From Burkholderiales bacterium RIFCSPLOWO2_12_FULL_61_40 (GTDB lineage Bacteria > Pseudomonadota > Gammaproteobacteria > Burkholderiales > Burkholderiaceae_C): a DNA stretch of 40,985 bases. Shown piece by piece: positions 1 to 8,357 of this stretch; position 1 is the first letter of the stretch; the number at the start of each line of letters is the position of its first letter. A model generated the notes under the pieces. It was not told the origin of the DNA and did not search any database. It saw only the letters and a list, made by a program, of their open reading frames with translations. Made by a program: the position numbers and the translations under genes. The stretch lies in assembly GCA_001770935.1 (NCBI GenBank), contig MESI01000026.1:1-40985 (forward strand). The letters run 5' to 3'.

Positions 1-80
1 TACCTGAGGCAGGAGCCGTATGCGGGAATTCCGCACGTACGGATCTGCGCGGGGGGCAGAGGGTAACCTTTGTTCCTACC
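1..80 (+). mobile_element. Group II intron, 3' end (domains V and VI)
   Basis: The first 80 bases match the 3' end of a bacterial group II intron. Domain V runs from about 13 to 46: it opens with GAGCCGTATG, holds the catalytic AGC triad at 14-16, and its hairpin closes with CACGTACGGATC. Domain VI follows at about 50-79: arms GGCAGAGG and CCTTTGTT around a GTAA loop, then TTCCTACC at the 3' splice site. The intron body and any reverse transcriptase/maturase gene lie left of the window. The 3' boundary (about 79-80) abuts a copy of the 50-bp dispersed repeat, which appears cut by the intron. The intron class cannot be set from this end alone. Recognition is by pattern, not by a covariance-model search. 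Confidence 0.8.
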
Positions 81-100
81 GCAACTAAAAAAGCGTAGCA
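81..100 (-). repeat. 50-bp dispersed repeat, copy g, truncated by the intron
   Basis: On the minus strand: TTGCTACGCTTTTTTAGTTG, then C, where the expected continuation (CTTGCGCA) is replaced by group II intron sequence. It corresponds to the first ~20 bases of the consensus. Confidence 0.5.
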
Positions 101-106
101 ATTCAC

Positions 107-139
107 TTAAGCAACTGCATCTCTGATGCAGTTGCTTAA
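107..139. repeat. Perfect 15-bp stem hairpin
   Basis: TTAAGCAACTGCATC at 107-121 is followed by the loop TCT and the exact reverse complement GATGCAGTTGCTTAA at 125-139. It lies 27 bases after the group II intron end, where the ORF6N similarity stops. On the minus strand it is followed at a distance by a T run (about 91-85) inside the repeat copy, so it could act as a terminator for minus-strand transcription, but the spacing is poor for an intrinsic terminator. Confidence 0.7.
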
Positions 140-149
140 TGCGGAGGTC

Positions 150-347
150 AGCCATGATGCTCCTGTGTTCTGTGAATGCATTGGGCAGTTTTTGCTTGCC
201 ACCCCAACTTGAAGCCGCAAATTGCGACATCAAGTTCGCAAACTCGGTAGGCGAAAGTTGAAGCATGAAATCGGCCGGAACCTCGTCCAGCTCTTGCTGC
301 GCCGCCTCCAGCAGCAGGAGATTCATGTGGTGTTGGCTGTTTTTCAT
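150..347 (-). pseudogene. ORF6N-domain protein remnant
   Basis: Reading leftward from an ATG at 347, the frame encodes DFMLQLSPTEFANLMSQFA, then SSWGGKQKLPNAFTEHRSIMA. This is the core of the ORF6N DNA-binding domain found in phage-type anti-repressors and island genes (family pattern DFMFQL...SQ.ATS..GG...LPYAFTE.G..M). The similarity stops at about 150. The frame stays open to the window edge, but through unrelated sequence: a perfect hairpin, a repeat copy and the group II intron. The N-terminal part of the domain is also missing, because the ORF begins only about 22 codons before DFMLQL. It therefore looks like a fragment truncated at both ends. Confidence 0.55.
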
Positions 348-383
348 TTTGACTGTACCTCTGCCAGCGGTATGGCGTGAATC

Positions 384-752
384 TCACCCCGGCGGCAAGC
401 CGTTAACCAGAACTGAAATCTGACTTTTTAGCTGTGGCAGATTTTGCTGGACGGTTTGCCAGACGATGGCGTGATCCACCGTGAAGTACCCATGCGACAG
501 CGCGTTTCGCATTTCGTAAGCGAAACCCCAAGGCACAGTAGAGTGATGCTTGGCAAAAGTGGGGTGGTTCTTTGCCACGTTGTTGCATGCCTCGCCAATA
601 ACTTCCAGGTTGCGAATCACAGCATCGCGGGTTTTGCGGTCTGCCATGAAGGCGTCCAAATCCAGTCCAGCCGTGTAGTCCTGAATATTGTCGATGGCTT
701 CCAGAATATGTTGTAGGTAGTCTGCAACCCGCAGCGGGTCTGCACGACTCAT
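384..752 (-). CDS. hepT: HepT-like HEPN ribonuclease toxin (pair 1)
   Basis: A 122-residue helical protein of the HEPN/HepT family. The catalytic RX4HXY motif is intact as RNALSHGY near residue 83. The 'MRNALSHGYF' context and the 'IRNLEVIGEA' segment are typical of HepT proteins paired with a minimal nucleotidyltransferase. HepT enzymes are RNases whose partner MntA silences them by adding AMP to the Tyr of RX4HXY; this chemistry is known for the family and not shown here. The start at 752 overlaps the end of mntA by four bases (ATGA), so the two are translationally coupled. A second, divergent pair lies at 38827-39485. Confidence 0.88.
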   Translation of the reverse strand: MSRADPLRVADYLQHILEAIDNIQDYTAGLDLDAFMADRKTRDAVIRNLEVIGEACNNVAKNHPTFAKHHSTVPWGFAYEMRNALSHGYFTVDHAIVWQTVQQNLPQLKSQISVLVNGLPPG

Positions 753-1039
753 ACCGGCATGGCCTCGCGCAAAACCTGGTCCCTGAACTTGGCTGGCAGG
801 CCATTGGGCGTGAGAACGTCTACCTCCATTCCCAGCAGGTTTTTCAGCTCAAAGCGAATCGCGCCGATGTCCATCATTGTGGTCTGCGGCGTGGGGTCTA
901 CCAACAGATCCAGATCGCTACCAGGCGCATCGTCGCCATGCAGCGCCGAACCAAATACACGCACGCCGCTGACGTGGTGGCTTAGCGCAATCTCACGGAT
1001 TCGCGTGCGGTGCAGGGAAAGGGCTTCTGAGGGACGCAT
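749..1039 (-). CDS. mntA: MntA-like nucleotidyltransferase antitoxin (pair 1)
   Basis: A 96-residue minimal nucleotidyltransferase. It has the GSX10DXD signature of the DNA polymerase beta-like fold: GSALHGDDAPGSDLDLLVD, residues about 31-49. The third acidic residue of the fold is plausibly in MEVDVLTP near residue 74. The family antitoxin AMPylates the partner HepT. It is upstream of hepT in the same transcript with a 4-base overlap, the standard order of the type VII HepT/MntA module. The start at 1039 (ATG, MRPSEALSL) gives exactly the length of the second copy in the window (96 residues). Confidence 0.88.
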   Translation of the reverse strand: MRPSEALSLHRTRIREIALSHHVSGVRVFGSALHGDDAPGSDLDLLVDPTPQTTMMDIGAIRFELKNLLGMEVDVLTPNGLPAKFRDQVLREAMPV

Positions 1040-1079
1040 GGGTTGAAGTTTACCTGTCAGAGGTGTTTTATGCCAAATC

Positions 1080-1129
1080 GGCCTCTAACCCGCGTGTTAT
1101 ATGCGCAAGCAGCTACCAAAAACGTAGCA
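1080..1129 (-). repeat. 50-bp dispersed repeat, copy a
   Basis: On the minus strand this reads TGCTACGTTTTTGGTAGC, then TGCTTGCGCATATAACACGC and GGGTTAGAGGCC. It shares the core TAGCTGCTTGCGCA and the GCTA...TAGC short hairpin with copies at 16300, 16974, 17431, 29045, 33081 and 39740. It lies in the gap between mntA and the AlbA_2 gene. Confidence 0.75.
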
Positions 1130-1136
1130 AAAGCTA

Positions 1137-1220
1137 GTCTGCCACACCCGCCGCTTGCCGCTTCACCTCGTCCAGCGTCTTGCCGTTGGGGCGGCTTTCC
1201 ACACCGTCAGCGCCAAAGCA
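1137..1220 (-). other. In-frame 28-codon tail after the AlbA_2 stop codon
   Basis: Directly after the TGA at 1221-1223 the same frame stays open for 28 codons (CFGADGVESRPNGKTLDEVK, then RQAAGVAD) to a TAG at 1134-1136. The segment reads like genuine protein C-terminus. It may be the decayed end of another gene, or the original end of this one cut off by a nonsense change. No start codon of its own opens it usefully. I do not know which. Confidence 0.35.
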
Positions 1221-2402
1221 TCACGGCCGCTTGTATATCTTGACCAGCACCGAGTGCTCGTCAAACTCGAATTCGGCGGGCGGATTTCCGTTCTCGGCGA
1301 GTAGCGCTTGCGCCCGCTGCACCCCGTAACCGAAGCGATTCACGAAACCCAGCGACTTGAGCGCTTCGGCAATCACCGGGTTGCGGTAGCTGTTTCGGGT
1401 GGGGAAGTTTTGCTGCGTCGCCTCGCCATACAGGCCGCCGGGGTTTTGAATTTCAATGTGGTCGGCGAACACATAAAACCGGATCGGGGAATTGCTGTTG
1501 TAGTTGCGGTGCATCACCGCGTTCATCAGCAGCTCGCGGATCGCGCCTTCCGGGTAGTTGTGCACCAGCTTCTCTTGCAGCGGATTGACTTGCACCATGG
1601 ACGTTTTGATCAACAACCGGAGGCGACCGAGCAATTCTTTGAGGACGCTTTGAAGATCGCCAGCCACCTCGGCTTGGTCCACGGGGAGTTCCGTCAACGA
1701 CGTGCCGGGCAGTTCCAGGTATTGCACATAGGCGCCGGGCAGGTAGAAGCGGGGATTCTTCCCGATCAGCAACAGGCCTGCGTTCGTGGCGCAGCCCCGA
1801 TCTGGATCGTACAAACGCAGCGACGCCAGTTGCTGCTCCAGCGGGCGGTGGTTGGCGGCAATGGTTTCCGCATCCACCGCCTCGCGCCGGTACGCATCGA
1901 ACTGCCCCAAGGCCAGCTTATCAATTGTGGCCTCCAGGCAGGGCTGGGCATCAAAGGACTTGGCCTGCGCGATGCGCCGCTCGGACAGTGCCCGCTCTTC
2001 TTGTTCATTTGCAATTGCCTTGCGGGGGCCGACGCGGATATGGACGCGCCCCTTGTAGCGCACGGGCGGCAAGTCCGACGGATGCACTTCAACCACCGCC
2101 ACGTCGCCCCCGGCCAGTGAAAACTTGGCCACGCTCATCATCGCCTGCGGCAGGAGGTTGCCGTCGGACCGGATGCCAGCCAGGTTCTTGAGCAGATCGT
2201 CCGTCACCTTGATGCCCGCCAAAGAGCCGTCATCCTTGACGCCGACCAGCAAATAACCGGGCCGACGGTGATTGGGCAGGTCGTTAGCGAAGGCGCAAAT
2301 CGCCTGCCCGAATTTGTCGGTGTTGTTCGTGGACTCGGTACGCTCGGCGGTGTCTGACTCAATATCAGCTATCAGCGCTATTAACTGGTCTTCATTCAGC
2401 AT
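1221..2402 (-). CDS. AlbA_2/Schlafen-type putative DNA-binding ATPase-like protein
   Basis: A 393-residue protein. Residues about 1-130 fit the AlbA_2 (Schlafen AlbA) domain: an ERTES-type opening, KFGQAICAFANDLP, GYLLVGVKDDGSLAG, and a beta-rich segment ending RYKGRVHIRVGPRKAIA. The C-terminal half resembles the HATPase-related domain of this family (IRELLMNAVMHRNYNSNSPI, IEIQNPGG, NPVIAEALKSLGFVNRFGYG). Such proteins are annotated as transcriptional regulators or accompany defence and island genes; the substrate is unknown. ATG 2402 is chosen over 2444 because GGAG sits 6 bases upstream. It is 14 bases downstream of the PLD gene, so probably co-transcribed. The gene stops at TGA and an in-frame tail follows, which may mean slight truncation. 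Confidence 0.8.
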   Translation of the reverse strand: MLNEDQLIALIADIESDTAERTESTNNTDKFGQAICAFANDLPNHRRPGYLLVGVKDDGSLAGIKVTDDLLKNLAGIRSDGNLLPQAMMSVAKFSLAGGDVAVVEVHPSDLPPVRYKGRVHIRVGPRKAIANEQEERALSERRIAQAKSFDAQPCLEATIDKLALGQFDAYRREAVDAETIAANHRPLEQQLASLRLYDPDRGCATNAGLLLIGKNPRFYLPGAYVQYLELPGTSLTELPVDQAEVAGDLQSVLKELLGRLRLLIKTSMVQVNPLQEKLVHNYPEGAIRELLMNAVMHRNYNSNSPIRFYVFADHIEIQNPGGLYGEATQQNFPTRNSYRNPVIAEALKSLGFVNRFGYGVQRAQALLAENGNPPAEFEFDEHSVLVKIYKRP

Positions 2403-2416
2403 GGTGTTCTCCGTTT

Positions 2417-3133
2417 TTAAATCGGATGAAAATCCTGTGGCCACAAGAAGTACGGGCCAAAGCGACCCTTTGCCATAAACTCGACGCCAGCTTTTTCCCC
2501 CTTTGCGGTCACAGCATGTTTGTCGCCGGAGAGTGCCAAATAGCCTTGCTCGGTGGCGCGGCCTAAAAGATCTGCGGTTTTCATTCCCAACTTCTGCGCC
2601 AATTTCCCAGAGGGCAATTTGTCGCTGGCGCCATTGGATTCTTCGGTGGATTCAACGGCCACAGGAATGGTCTGGGAATCGTTGGCTACGCGCTCCAGAG
2701 AAATGCGCACTTCTTCGCTGATGCGGATGATGCGCTGCGCCTCTTCGTAGGCATCTTTGTAAAGCTGGCTGTCTTCACTGCGCTGAATCAGAATGCCCAT
2801 CTCGTTGTTGTTGACCTGGCTGAACTCGTACAGGTTCAGGCTGGTGATGATGCACAGCTCTTCATTCATGTAGCACTTGGCATGCAGGTTTTTGCAGAAG
2901 CTGGTGCGGATATAGGTTAAGCCGCGCAACCATTCAATTTCTTGTGGCTGTAATTCGCTCTTGCCATAGACGATGCGCACGTCGATCTTCAGCCGGTTCT
3001 TGTCGGCAAGCAGCTCTTTCATGCGGTCGTTGAGCTTGAGAAACGGGCTGATCAGAATCAAACGGTCTGATGCGCCTTTGATCAACTCTTCAAGGTGGTA
3101 GTTGGTGCCGGTGGTGGTTAGAAACTTTGCCAT
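2417..3133 (-). CDS. Phospholipase D-like (single HKD) protein with C-terminal winged-helix-like region
   Basis: A 238-residue protein. Residues 1-165 form a PLD-superfamily domain with one catalytic motif: HAK at 84-86, an acidic residue near 91, then SLN at 98-100 (H-x-K-x4-E...S-x-N, a variant of HKD). Single-motif members act as dimers and are often nucleases in restriction or defence contexts. Residues about 180-238 (GKLAQKLGMKTADLLGRATE...LTAKG-like...KGRFGPYFLWPQDF) look like a small DNA-binding domain also seen at the ends of phage regulatory proteins. The start at 3133 is favoured over 3247 by AGGA 9 bases upstream and by the fold beginning at MAKFL. Neighbours are an AlbA_2 gene downstream and an ATPase-nuclease gene with the same orientation upstream. 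Confidence 0.78.
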   Translation of the reverse strand: MAKFLTTTGTNYHLEELIKGASDRLILISPFLKLNDRMKELLADKNRLKIDVRIVYGKSELQPQEIEWLRGLTYIRTSFCKNLHAKCYMNEELCIITSLNLYEFSQVNNNEMGILIQRSEDSQLYKDAYEEAQRIIRISEEVRISLERVANDSQTIPVAVESTEESNGASDKLPSGKLAQKLGMKTADLLGRATEQGYLALSGDKHAVTAKGEKAGVEFMAKGRFGPYFLWPQDFHPI

Positions 3134-3283
3134 TTGTTGTTTTCCTGATTGAATATTTTCTTTAAGAGCCCACCAGAAAGTTCTTCCGCAATACGAAGCA
3201 CTGCTTAGTTGAGGAATAAGCCGCAGCATTACGGAAATACTTACCATTAAGTGCTTAACAATGCGAGTACGGCCCCTTTTTGT

Positions 3284-5368
3284 TCATATTCTTTTTCCGC
3301 GATGTTTCTTGGTCGGTTGCTCGTTCGCATAAACCCTTACATATTCATCTAGGAGCTTTGAGAGTTGAACGTCCGCGAAATCGTGTTTTTGTGGGCTACG
3401 CAGCTTGCTAAGAGCATTTACTAACCAAGAGGCAGTAATTTTTATGATCATGCTGCTATTTTCGCTTTTATAGAATTCTCTAAAAGCAATACTCTCCGAA
3501 CCGCTTAATTCATTGGATTTCGAACGACAAATGATGAATGCAAGTTTTCCGTACTCCCTACCAAGGTAACCATGAACTTGTCTGAATTCTTCAATTGACA
3601 AATTTTCATAATTTTTAACTTCAAAGATGACTTGCCTAGTCCGGTAATCCTCATGAATGCGTTTCCAAGCAGCGCCAGTGCCAGCGTTGGTTGCTACTAC
3701 GTCCCGCCTTTGCTTAGCGTTTTTATTGGGGTGCAACGCAACATTATTTAGATGGTAGGAGAAACATATGCCAATGGCTTGCGCACACCACTCTTCAAAA
3801 TCTCCTGCCCCATCTGGTCCAAGCGGTATCCCAGGCAATGCACTGATGGCTCGCCCCAAAATTTGTGATCGCTGATCAGCATCTGCAGAATAAATAGTGA
3901 CTTCATATTCATCAAATATTTCTTCGGCAAGATTTTCATCATCAAATAACTCACTTTTCCCTAACGCAGGCCAATAGCAAGGATGAACAATCAGCTCGGT
4001 ATCGTCCAAAATATTTTTGGTTGGCAAGCGACCATCATGGCAAAAAACAAAGGTTTTACTAACATCGTTCTTAATTCCTAGAAAGCCGATGCTATAGAGT
4101 GCTGAAACGCTTGCATGATCTTTCGAAAGTATCAACAAATGTTGATACTCGATATGGCTTAACTCTGAACCGGAGAGCGTTTCGAAAATGAAACGTTGGA
4201 CATCATTTGGAGTAATGCGGAGGTTGTTGACATTAAACTTTGAAAGTAGTCTATTTAGGCCAGGAAATACCGAGTTATATTCCTTCTCTAGGTCATCCAG
4301 GCGAGATTTGGAAATGGTTTGCGAAGACTCCGCAATATCTCTTTGGGTTAGTGTCTTTCGGCTGTGTTTTTGGGCCTCAAAAAAAGCGCCATTCAACAGA
4401 GCAATTACGTCTCTTGGACGATATAAGGTGTGTTGCAAGCATTGTTTAAATCCGCCAACGCCATGGAGTTCATTTTCTGTAAATGCATTCCAAGTTTTTA
4501 TTTCCCCTGCTTTTGTTGAGTCAAATGCTGCGCGAATTCGACTGATGGCGACATAAAGAAGTTCTTGCGGGTCCCAGTGAAGACGTACCACGCGTGGCTC
4601 AACATTTCGAGAAAAGTCGTTATCGGAACTTTGCAATGAGCGATAAATGTTGTCGCGCAGAAATACCAGCGCAACGTGTTCCTCACCCATTCCTTCGCGA
4701 AATTCACCAGTGCCGTACAGCAGACCGTCGACTATGCCAATGCCGGTTGAATCAGGTTCATAACCTTCATCGAGTCGGTCTACCAATACGACTCCGAATT
4801 TCCCCGCATCTTTCATTATTTTTCGAAGCTCTACCAAAAGAGGTGTAACTTGAAGACGCTCGGATATTTCGGCAATTCTGCTCGCCGGAGAGTCAAGGCT
4901 TTTTAGCCAATCAAAAGTCAATCGGCGAATTTTTAAGAAAATTCCGCCTTGCATCTGCTGCCATTTTTTCAAGTTTGTATTGAGCAGAGAAGACTGCGCG
5001 ATTATGGAGCTTGTCTTGTAATACTTCGAAAGAGCATCGGCCATTTCCAAGATCAACGCATATTTCCAGAGTAGCTTGACGCCTGCTCGAATCATTGTGA
5101 CTGAGTCACCAAACAAAGAAGCTACTGATCGAAAGCCAAGGAGCTCTTCCTCTTGAGGAGCGATTTCTATGCAAAATCGCTTTTCTAACTTCCAATGCTC
5201 CGACAGTCGGTAGGCTAAAGCACTTTTTCCCGTTCCACGGCGTCCAACAACTACGAATCGCTTCGAGTCAGCTAGAAGTGCTTTATAGGCACTCCATTCG
5301 TAAAAAGCGATATCAAGCATCGCCTTGTCGTGTTCGGCACGAACATCGCCAATTGGATCAATCTTCAT
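3284..5368 (-). CDS. Large P-loop ATPase with C-terminal PD-(D/E)xK-like nuclease motif
   Basis: A 694-residue protein. The Walker A motif is at residues 42-49 (GRRGTGKS) and a Walker B-like strand at 193-201 (VVLVDRLDE). The layout resembles the 'Sll1717-family P-loop ATPase' group. The last ~140 residues contain RRDVVATN (D556), then VIFEVKNY (E583-x-K585): a D-x(n)-E-x-K arrangement as in PD-(D/E)xK endonucleases. A coiled, helix-rich middle separates the two. The gene is visibly more AT-rich than glnS next to it, which suggests horizontal acquisition. It starts 45 bases after the glnS stop with a GGGAGG ribosome site. ATP-driven DNA recognition plus cleavage would fit an anti-phage role; that is inference. 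Confidence 0.7.
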   Translation of the reverse strand: MKIDPIGDVRAEHDKAMLDIAFYEWSAYKALLADSKRFVVVGRRGTGKSALAYRLSEHWKLEKRFCIEIAPQEEELLGFRSVASLFGDSVTMIRAGVKLLWKYALILEMADALSKYYKTSSIIAQSSLLNTNLKKWQQMQGGIFLKIRRLTFDWLKSLDSPASRIAEISERLQVTPLLVELRKIMKDAGKFGVVLVDRLDEGYEPDSTGIGIVDGLLYGTGEFREGMGEEHVALVFLRDNIYRSLQSSDNDFSRNVEPRVVRLHWDPQELLYVAISRIRAAFDSTKAGEIKTWNAFTENELHGVGGFKQCLQHTLYRPRDVIALLNGAFFEAQKHSRKTLTQRDIAESSQTISKSRLDDLEKEYNSVFPGLNRLLSKFNVNNLRITPNDVQRFIFETLSGSELSHIEYQHLLILSKDHASVSALYSIGFLGIKNDVSKTFVFCHDGRLPTKNILDDTELIVHPCYWPALGKSELFDDENLAEEIFDEYEVTIYSADADQRSQILGRAISALPGIPLGPDGAGDFEEWCAQAIGICFSYHLNNVALHPNKNAKQRRDVVATNAGTGAAWKRIHEDYRTRQVIFEVKNYENLSIEEFRQVHGYLGREYGKLAFIICRSKSNELSGSESIAFREFYKSENSSMIIKITASWLVNALSKLRSPQKHDFADVQLSKLLDEYVRVYANEQPTKKHRGKRI

Positions 5369-5376
5369 TTTGTCTT

Positions 5377-5412
5377 TGCCTCCCGTTTATTTCTTTTCTG
5401 AGTCAGGAGGCA
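5377..5412 (-). promoter_or_regulatory. Inverted repeat covering the ATPase ribosome-binding site
   Basis: On the minus strand TGCCTCC, which overlaps the end of glnS, is the exact complement of GGAGGCA, the Shine-Dalgarno of the ATPase gene nine bases before its ATG (5368). The 22-base loop is A-rich. In a glnS read-through transcript this could mask the ribosome site. The pairing is visible; its effect is a guess. Confidence 0.35.
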
Positions 5413-5413
5413 A

Positions 5414-7288
<1,875 letters not shown>

Positions 7289-7310
7289 GCGGATGATTTT
7301 AGACGCCCGG

Positions 7311-8288
7311 CTAGCCGTGGTGCCAGCCGGTGAGCTGGGTCAGCCGTTCCAGCGCAAATGCGCCCAGCACCGAGTTGCCTTTGGCGTCCAGCTCGGGTGC
7401 CCACACGGCCACGGTGCCCCTGCCCGGAACAATGGCAACAATGCCGCCACCCACGCCGGTTTTGACCGGCAGGCCAATGCGGTAGGCAAAGTCGCCGGCC
7501 GCGTCGTAGGCGCCGCAGGTGAGCAGCAGGGCGTTGACGCGGCGGGCGTCGCTGGGGGACAAAAACTGTTCGCCGGGGCGGGCATCGGTGTCGATGTCCT
7601 GGCCGTTGTGGGCCAAAAACATGGTGGCCTGGGCCAGTTGGGCGCAGTTCATTTCAATGGCGCATTGGCGGCAGTAGTTGTCCAGCACCAGTTCGGGCGG
7701 GTTCAGCACGTTGCCATAGCTTTTCATGAAGTAGGCCATGGCCATGTTGCGGTGGGCTGTTTCGCGCTCGGATTTGGCGATGTGGCCGTTCCAGCTCAGG
7801 TCGGGGGCATCGGTCAGGCGGCGCAGCGCGCCCAGCATGGCAATGTCCAGGTGGGCGTAGCGGGAGGTCAAGATATCGGTGATCACCAGCGCACCGGCGT
7901 TGATAAAGGGGTTGCGCGGAATGCCTTTTTCCGACTCCAGTTGCACCATGGAGTTGAAGGCGGCACCCGAAGGCTCGCGCCCTACGCGCTTCCACAGGCC
8001 TTCGCCTTCGAGCTTGAGCGCCAGCACAAAGGCAAACAGCTTGGTGATGCTTTGCAGGGAAAACGGGGTATGCGCCTGGCCCGTGGCAAAGGTGCTGCCG
8101 TCAATCAGGGCGACTGCCATGCCAAACTGGCGCGGCGCCACCTGGGCCAGTGCGGGGATGTAGTCGGCCACCTGGCCTTGACCAAACAGGGCCTGGGCTT
8201 CGGTGTGGATTTGTTGCAGGATGGGGATCAGCGGTGTGCTGTTCGCGGGGGCTTGGGGGGCAGGCATGGGTACAGTGGGTTGGGACAT
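7311..8288 (-). CDS. glsA: Glutaminase
   Basis: A 325-residue serine-dependent glutaminase (beta-lactamase-like fold) that hydrolyses L-glutamine to glutamate and ammonia. The Ser-x-x-Lys motif is S80-I-T-K83 (FSLQSITKLF). Other family landmarks are NPFINAGAL, SYGNVLNPPELVLDNYC-type helices, and KTGVGGGIVAIVPG near the C-terminus. The ATG at 8288 sits directly against the T-run of the terminator of the upstream livK-like gene, leaving no ribosome-binding site. A longer start (8330) would run through the terminator hairpin, so translation from a leaderless or very short leader is possible. Residues 1-20 are Pro/Ala-rich and dispensable, so a later start cannot be excluded. Confidence 0.9.
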   Translation of the reverse strand: MSQPTVPMPAPQAPANSTPLIPILQQIHTEAQALFGQGQVADYIPALAQVAPRQFGMAVALIDGSTFATGQAHTPFSLQSITKLFAFVLALKLEGEGLWKRVGREPSGAAFNSMVQLESEKGIPRNPFINAGALVITDILTSRYAHLDIAMLGALRRLTDAPDLSWNGHIAKSERETAHRNMAMAYFMKSYGNVLNPPELVLDNYCRQCAIEMNCAQLAQATMFLAHNGQDIDTDARPGEQFLSPSDARRVNALLLTCGAYDAAGDFAYRIGLPVKTGVGGGIVAIVPGRGTVAVWAPELDAKGNSVLGAFALERLTQLTGWHHG

Positions 8289-8319
8289 AAAAAAAGGGCG
8301 CACCTGTGAGAGTGCGCCC
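8289..8319 (-). terminator. Rho-independent terminator of the livK-like gene
   Basis: On the minus strand an 8-bp perfect stem (GGGCGCAC at 8312-8319 with its complement at 8296-8303, 8-base loop) is followed by seven Ts at 8295-8289. It lies 38 bases after the stop of the gene at 8358 and ends exactly at the glsA ATG. Confidence 0.9.
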
Positions 8320-8357
8320 CCGGCTGGCAACCTGGGTTGCCAACGTGGTGTCTGTGA

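Noticed and set aside
148..387. 79-codon minus-strand frame at the left edge
   Set aside because: Overlaps the ORF6N remnant in a different frame; the ORF6N frame has recognisable homology and this one does not.
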